64,000 nt of DNA from Oribacterium sinus (lineage in GTDB: Bacteria; Bacillota; Clostridia; Lachnospirales; Lachnospiraceae): positions 62,001-126,000 of the forward strand of contig NZ_JACHHH010000002.1 of NCBI RefSeq assembly GCF_014202695.1. Reading direction: 5' to 3'. This document shows positions 16,535-25,287 of this stretch, one piece after another (positions within the stretch are counted from its first letter, which is position 1; each line of letters begins with the position of its first letter). The position numbers were made by a program, and so were the translations under genes. The notes beneath the pieces are model-generated. The model made no database searches, was not told the DNA's origin, and saw nothing but the letters and a program-made list of their open reading frames with translations.

Positions 16535-18244
16535 TTAGCCAACATACAGCATTCCCCTAAAGAGTTCATTTTCGTCTTTTCCATTGATATATAAAGTCCA
16601 ATTCTGTGTATCTCTTTCAACCGGTACTCGGTAGCAAGTTCCGTTATATTGGAATTGACTAAAATCATTTAGGTTAAAAATGCTGAAGTCCTCATTTCCT
16701 TCATTATCTATATATTTTTCATCAATAATTCGCATATCCATGTAAGAGGCATTATCCGTGTACATCAGTAGGAGATAGGAACCGGCGGGGATAGTTCCCT
16801 CTTTTAGCACATTTCCATTTACATCTACTTCCTGAACCGGAACATCTTGAATAGCCTGGATAACATGATTGCTGCTTATTTTGTATCGGTTTCCATCCGG
16901 TTTCGGATAAGCTTCCGCATCAATCAACCAGTCTATTTCTACAGTATTGGTACTGAGAAAGCCGTTGTCTTCTGCTCCGCAAAACCCTTTAGCATCCGTA
17001 AAATTTTCCTTGAGAAGATGCGTGTATTCGATATTGCCTACATTTTTAAAGTAGTATTCTCTAGCAGATAGGTCGACAGACCAGTTTTCCTCCGGTTTTA
17101 ATTCCATGGTAGAAAGGTCGATTCGATAGAGTAAAGTTACCCCGTCTTCTTCATACTTAAAGAGGTAAATGTAGTATTTTCCGGACTTTTTGAGAAGATA
17201 AGGAGTTCCGTCAATGCCTTCCACAGCTCCACTTTCTCTACTGCCGGAAACGACGGAAATATCCAAATAAAACATTCCCTCTTCTTCCTGTTTTTTCAGA
17301 TAAACGGGCTCCCGTTTTCCGCTTCCGTCCACATCTACATCCAGATACATATTGTCAAAAAGTGGGATTACATAGTCCTCTTCCTTTTTAGTATATTCTT
17401 CGACGAATAGATTCTCCCCTTCATCAAAATATACGGTAAGAACCTTGGGGGACTTAAGAGACCGGCCGGTAAGATCGATATCGGAATATATAGAAACGCC
17501 CTCCGCATTTACCGTCCAAGTAAGTGCATCTCCCTTTTCTTTTATATCCTGTATAAGTGCAGGAGGAAATTCCACAGCTGTACCCGCGGATTCCTGCGCT
17601 CTTTTTTCAGCCAAAGCAAAGAAGCTGTCCCTGTCTTTTACCACATCGGAAAAAGCCAGTCGTTTTCCGCTTACACTATCAAAATTTACAGAATAGTGCT
17701 GATACTCGCTTCCACCTCCCGTGTAATCTATGGATTTGGAATTTAAAATACTGACGATGCTTTTGTCTGCTCGGATAACATCGCTATTGGTCTTCACTTC
17801 AGGAGTATTTCCTAAGTAGTTCGCCACATTTCTTTTGGCCTCTTCTGAAGTATTAGCGATATTTACCAGCTCTGCAAAATCCTTTTGATAGAGCTCTTCT
17901 ACTTCCTTGTTATAGTCTTCAAAGGCCTTTCTCAGGGCATTAAATTCTGCCCCCTCCTCCTTCAGCTGTAACTTAGTGCTGTCTATGCTGTAAAGATAAT
18001 GATAGTTTGCATCCGTGTGCCTTTCTCCGATTTCTTCTAAAAGGATATGGGGCATTCCCATATCTATGCTTTTAGCTTGCGCTTCTTTTTCTTCCCTGCT
18101 GTCCTTCTGCTTCTCCTGTGAATCACCGGATTCCGCCCCTCTTTTGTCCGTCCCGCCGGCTTCTTTTTCTGCCTTTGCACAAGACAGGAAAACAAAGCTA
18201 AGAAGAAGGAATAATACTAAAAGTAGTTGTTTTTTTGCTTTCAT
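16535..18244 (-). CDS. Large secreted lipoprotein with RsiV/PdaC-like (DUF3298/DUF4163) region
   Basis: A 569-residue protein with a type II signal peptide (hydrophobic LLLVLFLLLSFVFLSC, lipobox Cys about residue 22), so it is anchored to the outer face of the membrane. A charged linker follows. Residues roughly 85-280 resemble the DUF4163/DUF3298 pair of RsiV-type and PdaC-type surface proteins (ADKSIVSILNS, then YSVNFDSVSGKRLAFSDVV). The C-terminal half has beta-rich repeats of unknown type and ends with GTCYRVP...LYINGKDENELF. No catalytic deacetylase domain is seen. Function unknown; the family assignment is by eye. Confidence 0.7.
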   Translation of the reverse strand: MKAKKQLLLVLFLLLSFVFLSCAKAEKEAGGTDKRGAESGDSQEKQKDSREEKEAQAKSIDMGMPHILLEEIGERHTDANYHYLYSIDSTKLQLKEEGAEFNALRKAFEDYNKEVEELYQKDFAELVNIANTSEEAKRNVANYLGNTPEVKTNSDVIRADKSIVSILNSKSIDYTGGGSEYQHYSVNFDSVSGKRLAFSDVVKDRDSFFALAEKRAQESAGTAVEFPPALIQDIKEKGDALTWTVNAEGVSIYSDIDLTGRSLKSPKVLTVYFDEGENLFVEEYTKKEEDYVIPLFDNMYLDVDVDGSGKREPVYLKKQEEEGMFYLDISVVSGSRESGAVEGIDGTPYLLKKSGKYYIYLFKYEEDGVTLLYRIDLSTMELKPEENWSVDLSAREYYFKNVGNIEYTHLLKENFTDAKGFCGAEDNGFLSTNTVEIDWLIDAEAYPKPDGNRYKISSNHVIQAIQDVPVQEVDVNGNVLKEGTIPAGSYLLLMYTDNASYMDMRIIDEKYIDNEGNEDFSIFNLNDFSQFQYNGTCYRVPVERDTQNWTLYINGKDENELFRGMLYVG

Positions 18245-18408
18245 TTCGTCCTCCTTGCCTTTTCTCTTTAAGAGAGTTTAGTTATCCTCTCTGTTTTTGT
18301 TCCGTACTATTTAAACATTAATTTTTACTATTTTATCATACTTTGTTTTCGTTTCAATCTGATTTGAAGAGTAGATGGAACGTCAGAACGTATAGGAACT
18401 GGAGGGAA

Positions 18409-18430
18409 CTTAGTTGCGCCGGCAACTAAG
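18409..18430. other. Perfect 9-bp hairpin in the spacer between msrAB and lipoprotein genes
   Basis: CTTAGTTGC and GCAACTAAG enclose a 4-base loop. It lies just after the msrAB stop on the minus strand, but no T-tract follows, so it is only a weak terminator candidate. Confidence 0.4.
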
Positions 18431-18447
18431 GCAAGGAAGATGGTTTT

Positions 18448-19389
18448 TTATATATATTTTTTCAGTTCCCCATACCCCTCTTTTTCCATTTCCTCATAGG
18501 GAATAAAGCGGACAGAAGAGGAGTTAATGCAGTAGCGGAGGCCGCCCAGTTCTCTTGGACCGTCATGAAAGACATGACCCAGATGGTAGTCTCCCCCTTG
18601 GGAACGGACTTCTATTCTACGCATTCCCAGACTGTTGTCTTCCAGGTAGCGGATTACTTCTCCGGCAATGGGCTTTGCAAAGCTGGGCCATCCGCAAGAG
18701 GAGTGAAATTTGTCTTTGGAGGAAAATAACGGTTCTCCGGTGGCTCTATCCACATAAAGCCCTTTAGCATTTGTATCCCAATAAACATTTTCAAAGGGAC
18801 GGTCTGTGGCGCTATGCACCAGAACATTGTATTCCTCTTTTGTCAGCTTTTCCTGTAGTTCTTTTTCGGAAAGAGGCTGATATTGCTCTGAATCAATCAA
18901 TGGCTCATCCGCTAGGGCAAGGGAGATGTGGCAGTAGCCTCCCGGATTTTTATTCAGATAATCCTGATGATATTCTTCCGCCGAGTCAAAGGCTTCCAAG
19001 GGAAGCACTTCCACCACCAAAGGAGAGCTGTACTGCTCTTGCTCTTTTTTTAGAGCCTCCTGAATGATCTCTTTGTCCTCTTCTTCTACATAGTAGATAC
19101 CGGTGCGGTATTGGGTGCCCACATCATTTCCCTGCTTATTTAAGCTGGTAGGATCAATAATCCGAAAATAATAGCGCAAAAGATTTTTTAAAGGCAGGCG
19201 CTCCGGGTCATAGTCGATTTTTACGGTTTCCGCATGGCCGGTATTGTTGTGACAAACCTCTTTATAGCTGGGATTTCTGCTGTTTCCGTTGGCGTAACCG
19301 CAAGAGGTAGAGAGCACTCCCGGAATTCTTTGAAAATAGGCTTCTACCCCCCAAAAGCAACCGCCTGCAAGATATATGGTTTTCTGCAT
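18448..19389 (-). CDS. msrAB: Bifunctional methionine sulfoxide reductase MsrA-MsrB
   Basis: A fused repair enzyme of about 313 residues that reduces both S- and R-methionine sulfoxide. The N-terminal MsrA part has the catalytic GGCFWGVEAYF motif (Cys at residue 11), and the C-terminal MsrB part has CGWPSFAKPI and the catalytic RYCINSSS. The start at 19389 is chosen because AAAGGAG lies 5 bases upstream; an in-frame ATG at 19440 would add 17 residues with no homology. No signal peptide, so it acts in the cytoplasm. It fits an anaerobe meeting oxidative bursts in a host. Confidence 0.95.
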   Translation of the reverse strand: MQKTIYLAGGCFWGVEAYFQRIPGVLSTSCGYANGNSRNPSYKEVCHNNTGHAETVKIDYDPERLPLKNLLRYYFRIIDPTSLNKQGNDVGTQYRTGIYYVEEEDKEIIQEALKKEQEQYSSPLVVEVLPLEAFDSAEEYHQDYLNKNPGGYCHISLALADEPLIDSEQYQPLSEKELQEKLTKEEYNVLVHSATDRPFENVYWDTNAKGLYVDRATGEPLFSSKDKFHSSCGWPSFAKPIAGEVIRYLEDNSLGMRRIEVRSQGGDYHLGHVFHDGPRELGGLRYCINSSSVRFIPYEEMEKEGYGELKKYI

Positions 19390-19720
19390 AGTAACTCCTT
19401 TCCGATGAAATTGATTTATAATGAAACGGTTCTGTAGCATTGTAGTTTATAGCTATAACATTTGCTGAAAAAATCCTTAGTTTGATAACCAATAGCTTTA
19501 CTTTAGCACAAATGAGCTGGCAATCTACAAAAATCCCCGGGATTTCCGATTTTTTTAGATTTGTATTCCGAAAAGGAAAACAATGCTATAGTATAGAAAA
19601 TATCCAGAGCATGATGCTTTGATAAATGCAGCAGCCGGATGTGTATGGACCAGAGATACAGAGGGGCCGGCGCTACAGAAGCAGCGATGTAGGAACTATG
19701 GATACAGAAGCAGCGATGTA

Positions 19721-19800
19721 GAAACCATGGATAAAGAAACTATGGATACAGAAACTATGGATACAGAAACTATGGATACAGAAACTATGGATACAGAAAC
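19721..19800 (+). repeat. 15-bp tandem repeat array upstream of the esterase gene
   Basis: Unit GAAACTATGGATACA occurs four times exactly (19736-19795), with one degenerate copy before and a partial copy after. Just upstream, ACAGAAGCAGCGATGTAG occurs twice 28 bases apart (about 19675 and 19703). The unit is a multiple of three, so copy-number change would not shift a frame. The 430-base gap 19390-19820 holds nothing else I can name. Confidence 0.85.
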
Positions 19801-19820
19801 CGGATTTGTTGGAAGCAGAG

Positions 19821-20651
19821 ATGGAAAAAATAGGAATGGAGAATATAGGAATGGAAAAAGAGCTGAAAATATCGTCCTTTTCCGTAGAGGGAAAGAAAGC
19901 GACACTGTATCAACCGCTTGAAAGTGTGGTGGAGAAGAAATTAAATCATGCGAATACAAATACCAGTCTGAACACAAATGGTCAGACTATGGAAGCAAAA
20001 GCTTTGGGAGGGAAATTATCAGAAGTCAAATTATCTTCTCCGCTACTGATTCTTCATTGCTTTTCCGAAGAGGAAGAGGCGGTGGTAAAGCTTTTGCAGG
20101 GGCAGGAGTACTTTACATTTCCGCTTCTTTGTATCAACAACTTAAACTGGCAGAAGGACATGTGCCCCTGGGATAGTCCTGCTCTTATTAAAAATGAGAA
20201 GGATTTTATTGGCGGAGCGGATGAATATTTGTTCCTTTTAGAAAAGGAAATTATCCCGAGGGCGGTAGAAATTCTTGGAGAAGAGCCTACATACTATGCT
20301 TTGGCCGGATATTCCTTGGCCGGTCTTTTTGCCCTATATGCCGGCTACCGAAGTTCTTTATTTTCTCGGATTGCTTCTGTCTCCGGCTCCCTTTGGTATC
20401 CGGACTTCGTTTCTTTTGCCAAGGAGAAGAAAATGCTGAGCAGAGCGGAGAGGCTCTATCTTTCTTTAGGAACAGAGGAAGCGAGAACCATGCATGCCGT
20501 CCTGTCCACCATAGAAAGAAAAACCCGAGAACTGGTAGAGCACTACCAATCCTCGGGATACTGTGTGAATTTTGAGCAAAATCCCGGAAACCATTTTTGT
20601 GAAGTGGAGCAAAGAATCGAAAAGGGGATTCGGTGGATCATGGAAGAGTGA
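19821..20651 (+). CDS. Putative alpha/beta-hydrolase esterase (esterase D/Fes-like)
   Basis: A soluble protein of about 277 residues with a nucleophile elbow AGYSLAGLFALY (GxSxG, Ser nucleophile), a following ASVSGSLWYPDF block typical of the esterase D/enterochelin-esterase group, and a late GNHFCEVEQRI with the likely catalytic His. No signal peptide. The start is uncertain: the frame is open from 19722 through the 15-bp repeats, with possible starts at TTG 19806, ATG 19821, 19836 and 19851. I chose 19821, which has GGAAG upstream. The first residues (MEKIGMEN, IGMEKE) are themselves repetitive. Substrate unknown; convergent with the next gene. Confidence 0.75.
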   Translation: MEKIGMENIGMEKELKISSFSVEGKKATLYQPLESVVEKKLNHANTNTSLNTNGQTMEAKALGGKLSEVKLSSPLLILHCFSEEEEAVVKLLQGQEYFTFPLLCINNLNWQKDMCPWDSPALIKNEKDFIGGADEYLFLLEKEIIPRAVEILGEEPTYYALAGYSLAGLFALYAGYRSSLFSRIASVSGSLWYPDFVSFAKEKKMLSRAERLYLSLGTEEARTMHAVLSTIERKTRELVEHYQSSGYCVNFEQNPGNHFCEVEQRIEKGIRWIMEE

Positions 20652-20659
20652 TTATCTTT

Positions 20660-21763
20660 TTATCCGATAATTTCTGAAAGCTTTACCTTTCTGTCTTCCA
20701 TTCTGGACTTCGTGCAGGCATCCGCTGTGGCAATAGCAGCTCTTGCGGCTTCTCCGGTAAGAAGGGGCTTATATTCGTCACTTACTTCCTTGCCGTGCAT
20801 TACACCATTGAGGAAGGCCATTTCCTTCTTCATAATGCCCTGTAGCCATAGTGGTGGCTTTCTGCCGGGTTTGCCGTATTGAATGGCGCCATCCATTTCC
20901 GTACCATGGTAAATGCGGGTTCTGTCCTCGTCTTCCTCTTTGCTTTCATGAAGAAGGAAATGGCTTTCTTTTCCGTCTACCTTCAGAGTGCCGCCGGCAT
21001 CAAACATATCCAGCTTGATGGCTCCCTCTGTACCCTGAATCAGAAGGTAATGCTCCGGCCAACGGAAGGCGGAACCCCATTCCATCACAGCATAACGGCC
21101 ATCCTTAAAACGGGCGGTTATGAAAATCATATCATCCTCATCACCAAAGGCTTCGCCTTGGTGAGCCACATTTCCGGCTTCCATAGTAACTTCTTCCGGC
21201 ATCCCTCCCATGAGGAACTGAACACAATCCAGCTCATGGATGTGGTGATAAAGGTGCCCCCCGGATTTTTCACGAATTTTCTTCCAGGATACGGACTCCT
21301 GCACATCTTCCCAGCCGTTTCTGGCAGAGTGGCAATAAAGAACCTTTCCGATTTTTCCTTCGTTAATCAGTTCCTTTGCATGGTGTACACCATTGAAGAA
21401 GTTCATGATGTGTCCTGCCATGAAAATCACGTGATTTTCTTCACAGGACTTTACCATTTCGTCACAGTCTGCGTAGGAGAGGGCGATAGGCTTTTCACAA
21501 AAAACATTTTTTCCGTGTTTTGCAGCCAAAATTACTGGCTCTTTGTGCAAATAATTTGGAGATGCTACAATCACGCAATTTACATCCGGTCTGGAAACAA
21601 GGGATTCCAAGCTTGCTTCTGCATCGCAGGATAATTCTTTCGCAATAGTCTCTCCATTTTCCGGATCATAAACAGCAACGACTTGTGCATCTTCTTGTTC
21701 TTTCATGATGCGGGCTAATTCTGCACCGAAATAGCCCACACCCACTACGGCATAATTTATCAT
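20660..21763 (-). CDS. Gfo/Idh/MocA-family NAD(P)-dependent oxidoreductase
   Basis: A 367-residue dehydrogenase with N-terminal Rossmann motif GVGYFGAELARIM and the family's EKPIALSYADCDEM segment, where the Lys is catalytic, followed by the HIMNFFNGVHHAKELI region and a C-terminal beta-sheet domain. Members oxidise or epimerise sugars, inositols or sugar acids. It is the last gene of a minus-strand operon with a sugar ABC importer, so it probably acts on the imported substrate or a derivative. The substrate cannot be deduced. Confidence 0.9.
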   Translation of the reverse strand: MINYAVVGVGYFGAELARIMKEQEDAQVVAVYDPENGETIAKELSCDAEASLESLVSRPDVNCVIVASPNYLHKEPVILAAKHGKNVFCEKPIALSYADCDEMVKSCEENHVIFMAGHIMNFFNGVHHAKELINEGKIGKVLYCHSARNGWEDVQESVSWKKIREKSGGHLYHHIHELDCVQFLMGGMPEEVTMEAGNVAHQGEAFGDEDDMIFITARFKDGRYAVMEWGSAFRWPEHYLLIQGTEGAIKLDMFDAGGTLKVDGKESHFLLHESKEEDEDRTRIYHGTEMDGAIQYGKPGRKPPLWLQGIMKKEMAFLNGVMHGKEVSDEYKPLLTGEAARAAIATADACTKSRMEDRKVKLSEIIG

Positions 21764-21880
21764 GTTTAACTCCTAACTTTTCACGATTTAGGGCTAAATA
21801 TTCATTTCTTTACTTCTCTTAGTCCCAATCCTCGTTTTTTATTTTCGTTTTTTAAAAGTTGATATAGCTTCTACACTAAT

Positions 21881-22708
21881 TTACTTTACAGCTCCTTCGG
21901 AAAGTCCTCCTGCAATCTTATTCTGAATCAGGCAGAAGAAGATAATGGAAGGAACTACTACTAATGTGGAAGCCGCCATCATATCGCCCCAGTCCAATAT
22001 TTCTGAACCGTTTAGAGAGCGAAGGGCAACAGCCACAGTCATCTTGGAAGTATCATTGATTAGGATTAAAGAGTACAAAAACTCATTCCAAACATTGATA
22101 AAGGTATAAATAGCGGTGGCTACGATTCCCGGTGCCACCAGAGGAACCACTACCTGCATAAACACCTGAATTTTGTTTGCTCCGTCTATCTTTGCGGCTT
22201 CTTCTATTCCTATGGGAACTGTTTTGAAAAATCCCACCAAAAGCCAAACCGCATAGGGAATACTGAAGGAAAGATACACCAGTACCAATCCGATTCTAGT
22301 ATTGGTCAGTCCCAGCTTTGCCATTACGATGGAATAAGGAATGGCTAAAAGGATGGGAGGGAAAATGTAGGTGGTCACCAAAACCTTCGATAGTACCGTT
22401 CCGATTTTAGGGAAGAATCGAACAATGCCATAGGCAGCCAAGGCAGAAATTGTAATAGCTATTCCTGTTGTGGCTAAGGAAATAATGACACTGTTTCGGA
22501 TATTTACAATGAAACCCAAATCAAAAATCACATGGCGATAATATTCCAAAGTTACTACTTTTGGAAGAAAGGCTGTGGGATTCCCGGTTAATTCGCCCTT
22601 TCCTTTAATGGAGGAAATAATAATCCATAGCAAGGGGAAAACAGCGAAGAAACAGAGGAGCAAGAGGTAGATGTGGCTGATTAAGCTCGCAAAATATTTC
22701 TTTCTCAT
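21881..22708 (-). CDS. Carbohydrate ABC transporter permease (MalG-type)
   Basis: A 275-residue inner-membrane permease with six hydrophobic segments and the EAA loop EEAAKIDGANKIQVFMQVVV that docks the ATPase. It is the second permease of the importer and overlaps the first permease gene by 4 bases. The gap to the dehydrogenase gene is about 117 bases. No ATPase gene is in the operon, so a shared MsmX/UgpC-type ATPase encoded elsewhere probably powers it (established for this transporter class, inferred here). Confidence 0.92.
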   Translation of the reverse strand: MRKKYFASLISHIYLLLLCFFAVFPLLWIIISSIKGKGELTGNPTAFLPKVVTLEYYRHVIFDLGFIVNIRNSVIISLATTGIAITISALAAYGIVRFFPKIGTVLSKVLVTTYIFPPILLAIPYSIVMAKLGLTNTRIGLVLVYLSFSIPYAVWLLVGFFKTVPIGIEEAAKIDGANKIQVFMQVVVPLVAPGIVATAIYTFINVWNEFLYSLILINDTSKMTVAVALRSLNGSEILDWGDMMAASTLVVVPSIIFFCLIQNKIAGGLSEGAVK

Positions 22709-23586
22709 TTATTTTCCTCCCTTTCCCAGCAATTCATAATGGTGAAGTAGATAATGCAAACACTCATTAGGAAAATAAACAGCAGTACTGTTACAGCAGA
22801 GGATTTTCCCAGCAGCTTGGTTCCCCATCCCATTTCATAGGCATAAAGGGGAACGGTTTGTGTGCTTCCGGCAGGCCCTCCACCGGTAATCAGATAGATT
22901 AAGTCGAAGTTATTGAAAATCCAAACCGTTCTTAGAACCACCAAAAGTCCCATAACCAGTTTGATGTGGGGAATGGTGATGTGTTGAAAAGACTGCAAGG
23001 CACTGGCACCATCAATTTTTGCGGCTTCATACTGGTCCTGTGGTACAGTTTGTAAAGCAGATAAGACATTGACCATAATCATCGGTGCTCCGAACCAAAT
23101 GTTGATGAGTACCAGTACGATAAAAGCCAGATTCTTTTCTGTGAGAAACTGTGGAGCGGTTTCGTAAATTTTCCATTTCACCAAAAGATTCGGCAAAATG
23201 CCATAGACTCCGTTTAATATCCAAGTCCAAGAGAAGGCGATAACGATGGAAGGGAAGGCCCAGGGGATAATCAGTAGAGTTTTATACATCCCTTTAAAGA
23301 GCTTTACCCGATTTAAGGCCAGAGCAGCAGTGAAGCCCACCAATATCTGTCCCAACAAGGAATATACAGTCCATTTTAAAGAGTTCAAAAAGGCTGCCCA
23401 AAATTTGGGATCACTTAGAATATCTTTATAGTTTTTCAGTCCCAGAAAACTGTATCTTGGTCGAATAAGATTCTTACTGGTCATACTGAAAAAGAGACTG
23501 GAAAAAATGGGATAGATAAAAAGGGCGGCTACGACAATGACGGCAGGAAGTACAAACAACCATTTCGTATAAGATCTTGTCTTCAT
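22705..23586 (-). CDS. Carbohydrate ABC transporter permease (MalF/UgpA-type)
   Basis: A 293-residue permease with six membrane segments and the EAA-loop motif YEAAKIDGASALQSFQHITI. The frame opens at 23622, but the ATG at 23586 follows AGGTAGG at proper spacing and begins a normal N-terminus (MKTRSYTKWLFVLP). A perfect long hairpin separates it from the binding-protein gene upstream in the operon. Confidence 0.92.
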   Translation of the reverse strand: MKTRSYTKWLFVLPAVIVVAALFIYPIFSSLFFSMTSKNLIRPRYSFLGLKNYKDILSDPKFWAAFLNSLKWTVYSLLGQILVGFTAALALNRVKLFKGMYKTLLIIPWAFPSIVIAFSWTWILNGVYGILPNLLVKWKIYETAPQFLTEKNLAFIVLVLINIWFGAPMIMVNVLSALQTVPQDQYEAAKIDGASALQSFQHITIPHIKLVMGLLVVLRTVWIFNNFDLIYLITGGGPAGSTQTVPLYAYEMGWGTKLLGKSSAVTVLLFIFLMSVCIIYFTIMNCWEREENK

Positions 23587-23610
23587 TTTCTGACCTACCT
23601 TTCTAGTTTG

Positions 23611-23646
23611 GAGAGGCTGCAAGAAGAAATCTTCTTGCAGCCTCTT
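23611..23646 (-). other. Intercistronic 14-bp perfect hairpin after binding-protein gene
   Basis: GAGGCTGCAAGAAG and CTTCTTGCAGCCTC enclose the 4-base loop AAAT. It sits between the binding-protein stop and the permease start on the minus strand without a T-tract, so it probably protects the 3' end of a short binding-protein mRNA. Confidence 0.7.
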
Positions 23647-23661
23647 CCGAGAAGAAAAAGA

Positions 23662-25044
23662 TTATTGCGTAGCAGCTTCCATTAAGCTGTTTAATTTATC
23701 TTCAGCTTCTTTAGCGGCTGTCTTTACATCTGTTCCGTTGGTAATAATATCTTGGAACATTTCTTCAATTACGTGCTGGTTAGTAAGGATTCCTGCCTGT
23801 ACGCTTGGACCATGCTCAAATCCGATAGCAGTTCCGCCGGGAATCTGAGAAGAAATCACTTCCTCTGCATGGGCAAATTTCTGAATAGTGGGATCCTCTT
23901 TATAAGCTTCGGAATCCTCTATGCCCTTAATTGCCGGAAGCATTCCGACAGGAACGGAATGGAGGAATTTCACATAGGTGTCTTCTTCATATAAGGTTTT
24001 GATAAAAGCTTCACAAATTTCAGGGTGTTTGGAATTCTTCCAAATGACCAACGGCTGGTTAGAAGTGGTAATGCCCTTCTGCTCTGTACCCTTAATGGTG
24101 GGGATGGGATAGCAGTCTACATAATCCAGTAAATCCGGAGAGTTTGCCGCTACACCGGAGATTTGGAATCCGGAGTTAAAGTCAAAAGCGGTTTTCCCCT
24201 GATAGTAGAGTGTAGCCTGATCCAATACATTGTAGTTGATAGAATCCTTTGGAGAGCAATCCTTATAGACTTTCAGCCAATAGTTGATTCCTTCTATAGC
24301 CAAATCACTGGTAAGGTTAGCCTTTAAATCATCAGTCAGCAAGCTTCCTCCGGCACCCTTAACATAGAAGTTCAGGAAATTGGTGGCTTGGAAGTCCGTA
24401 GAGCCACAAGGAAAAGAGAGACCGTAAATACCGTCTTTGGTTAGCGCTTTGGCTTCTTCATAAAGCTCATCCCATGTCTTTGGCACCTCTAAGTTGTTTT
24501 TTTCCAGTAAATCCTTGCGAACCCACATCACCATGGCGTGAGAATAGAGAGGAACAGCATAGTTGTTACCGTCTACGGAAAGCTCATTTAATGCGTTTTC
24601 ATAGAACTTATCCCGTCCGATATCATCAATTAATCCATTCAGCGGAATGATAGCGTCGGAATTAATCATTTCGGAAACCTGACCAACCAGGGCGGTACTC
24701 ATATCCGGCACATTGCCTGAAGCAAGTCCTGTGGTCCACTTGGTGTAAAAGTCATTCCAGGAAAAGGTTTCAATTTTGATAGTAACCTTTGGATGTTCCT
24801 CCATGAACTTATCCGCAGCCTCCTGAATGGTTTCTAATCTTGGCCCCTGGGTAAAGGAATGCCAGAAAGTAATATCTCCCTCCAATTCAGCATTAGCTTC
24901 CGCCTTTTCCTCACTGCCCCTGGCTTCGCTGCTGTTTTGCTCAGGAGCTTTGCTTTCTTCCTTTGCGGCACTGCTGCCGCATCCGCTCAGAGCTGTACAA
25001 AGCATTGTCAGGCTCAGCATAGCGCTTAAAATCTTTTTTCTCAT
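23662..25044 (-). CDS. Extracellular carbohydrate-binding lipoprotein of ABC importer
   Basis: A 460-residue family 1 solute-binding protein. The N-terminus has a lipoprotein signal (MRKKILSAMLSLTMLC, lipobox LSGCG), followed by a Ser/Glu-rich linker and ITFWHSFTQGPRLETIQEAA, the classical start of the fold. It then shows VPDMSTALVGQV and WDELYEEAKALTKDG. The start at 25044 has AAGGAGG 6 bases upstream; the frame opens earlier (25104) without support. First gene of the importer operon; sugar unknown. Confidence 0.93.
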   Translation of the reverse strand: MRKKILSAMLSLTMLCTALSGCGSSAAKEESKAPEQNSSEARGSEEKAEANAELEGDITFWHSFTQGPRLETIQEAADKFMEEHPKVTIKIETFSWNDFYTKWTTGLASGNVPDMSTALVGQVSEMINSDAIIPLNGLIDDIGRDKFYENALNELSVDGNNYAVPLYSHAMVMWVRKDLLEKNNLEVPKTWDELYEEAKALTKDGIYGLSFPCGSTDFQATNFLNFYVKGAGGSLLTDDLKANLTSDLAIEGINYWLKVYKDCSPKDSINYNVLDQATLYYQGKTAFDFNSGFQISGVAANSPDLLDYVDCYPIPTIKGTEQKGITTSNQPLVIWKNSKHPEICEAFIKTLYEEDTYVKFLHSVPVGMLPAIKGIEDSEAYKEDPTIQKFAHAEEVISSQIPGGTAIGFEHGPSVQAGILTNQHVIEEMFQDIITNGTDVKTAAKEAEDKLNSLMEAATQ

Positions 25045-25099
25045 AAATCTCCTCCTTAGTAGTATGCAAGTGCTATAGGGGAATCCTAGGCATCTTGTT

Positions 25100-25123
25100 C
25101 GCAAGTTTCTTTTGGGACTTGCG
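25100..25123. promoter_or_regulatory. Inverted repeat in the leader of the sugar importer operon
   Basis: CGCAAGT (25100-25106) and ACTTGCG (25117-25123) form a 7-bp inverted repeat with a 10-base spacer about 55 bases before the binding-protein start. It could be a regulator site or a leader hairpin. The flanking region to 25287 is AT-rich. Confidence 0.4.
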
Positions 25124-25287
25124 ATATTTATTTGTGTATAATAACTGATTAATCTGTATAATATAGGAATAAATTAGACGATTCCATAGAAAATAGACCT
25201 AATAATAGCATTTTACACTCATAAAACAATGTTTTTACTGTTAATAAGATTTATCCTCTATATTAAATGATAAATAAGAAATATTTT

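Noticed and set aside
19619-19921. Plus-strand 100-codon ORF with repeated METMDTET
   Set aside because: Starts at TTG without a ribosome-binding site, is built from the 15-bp repeats and overlaps the esterase in another frame.
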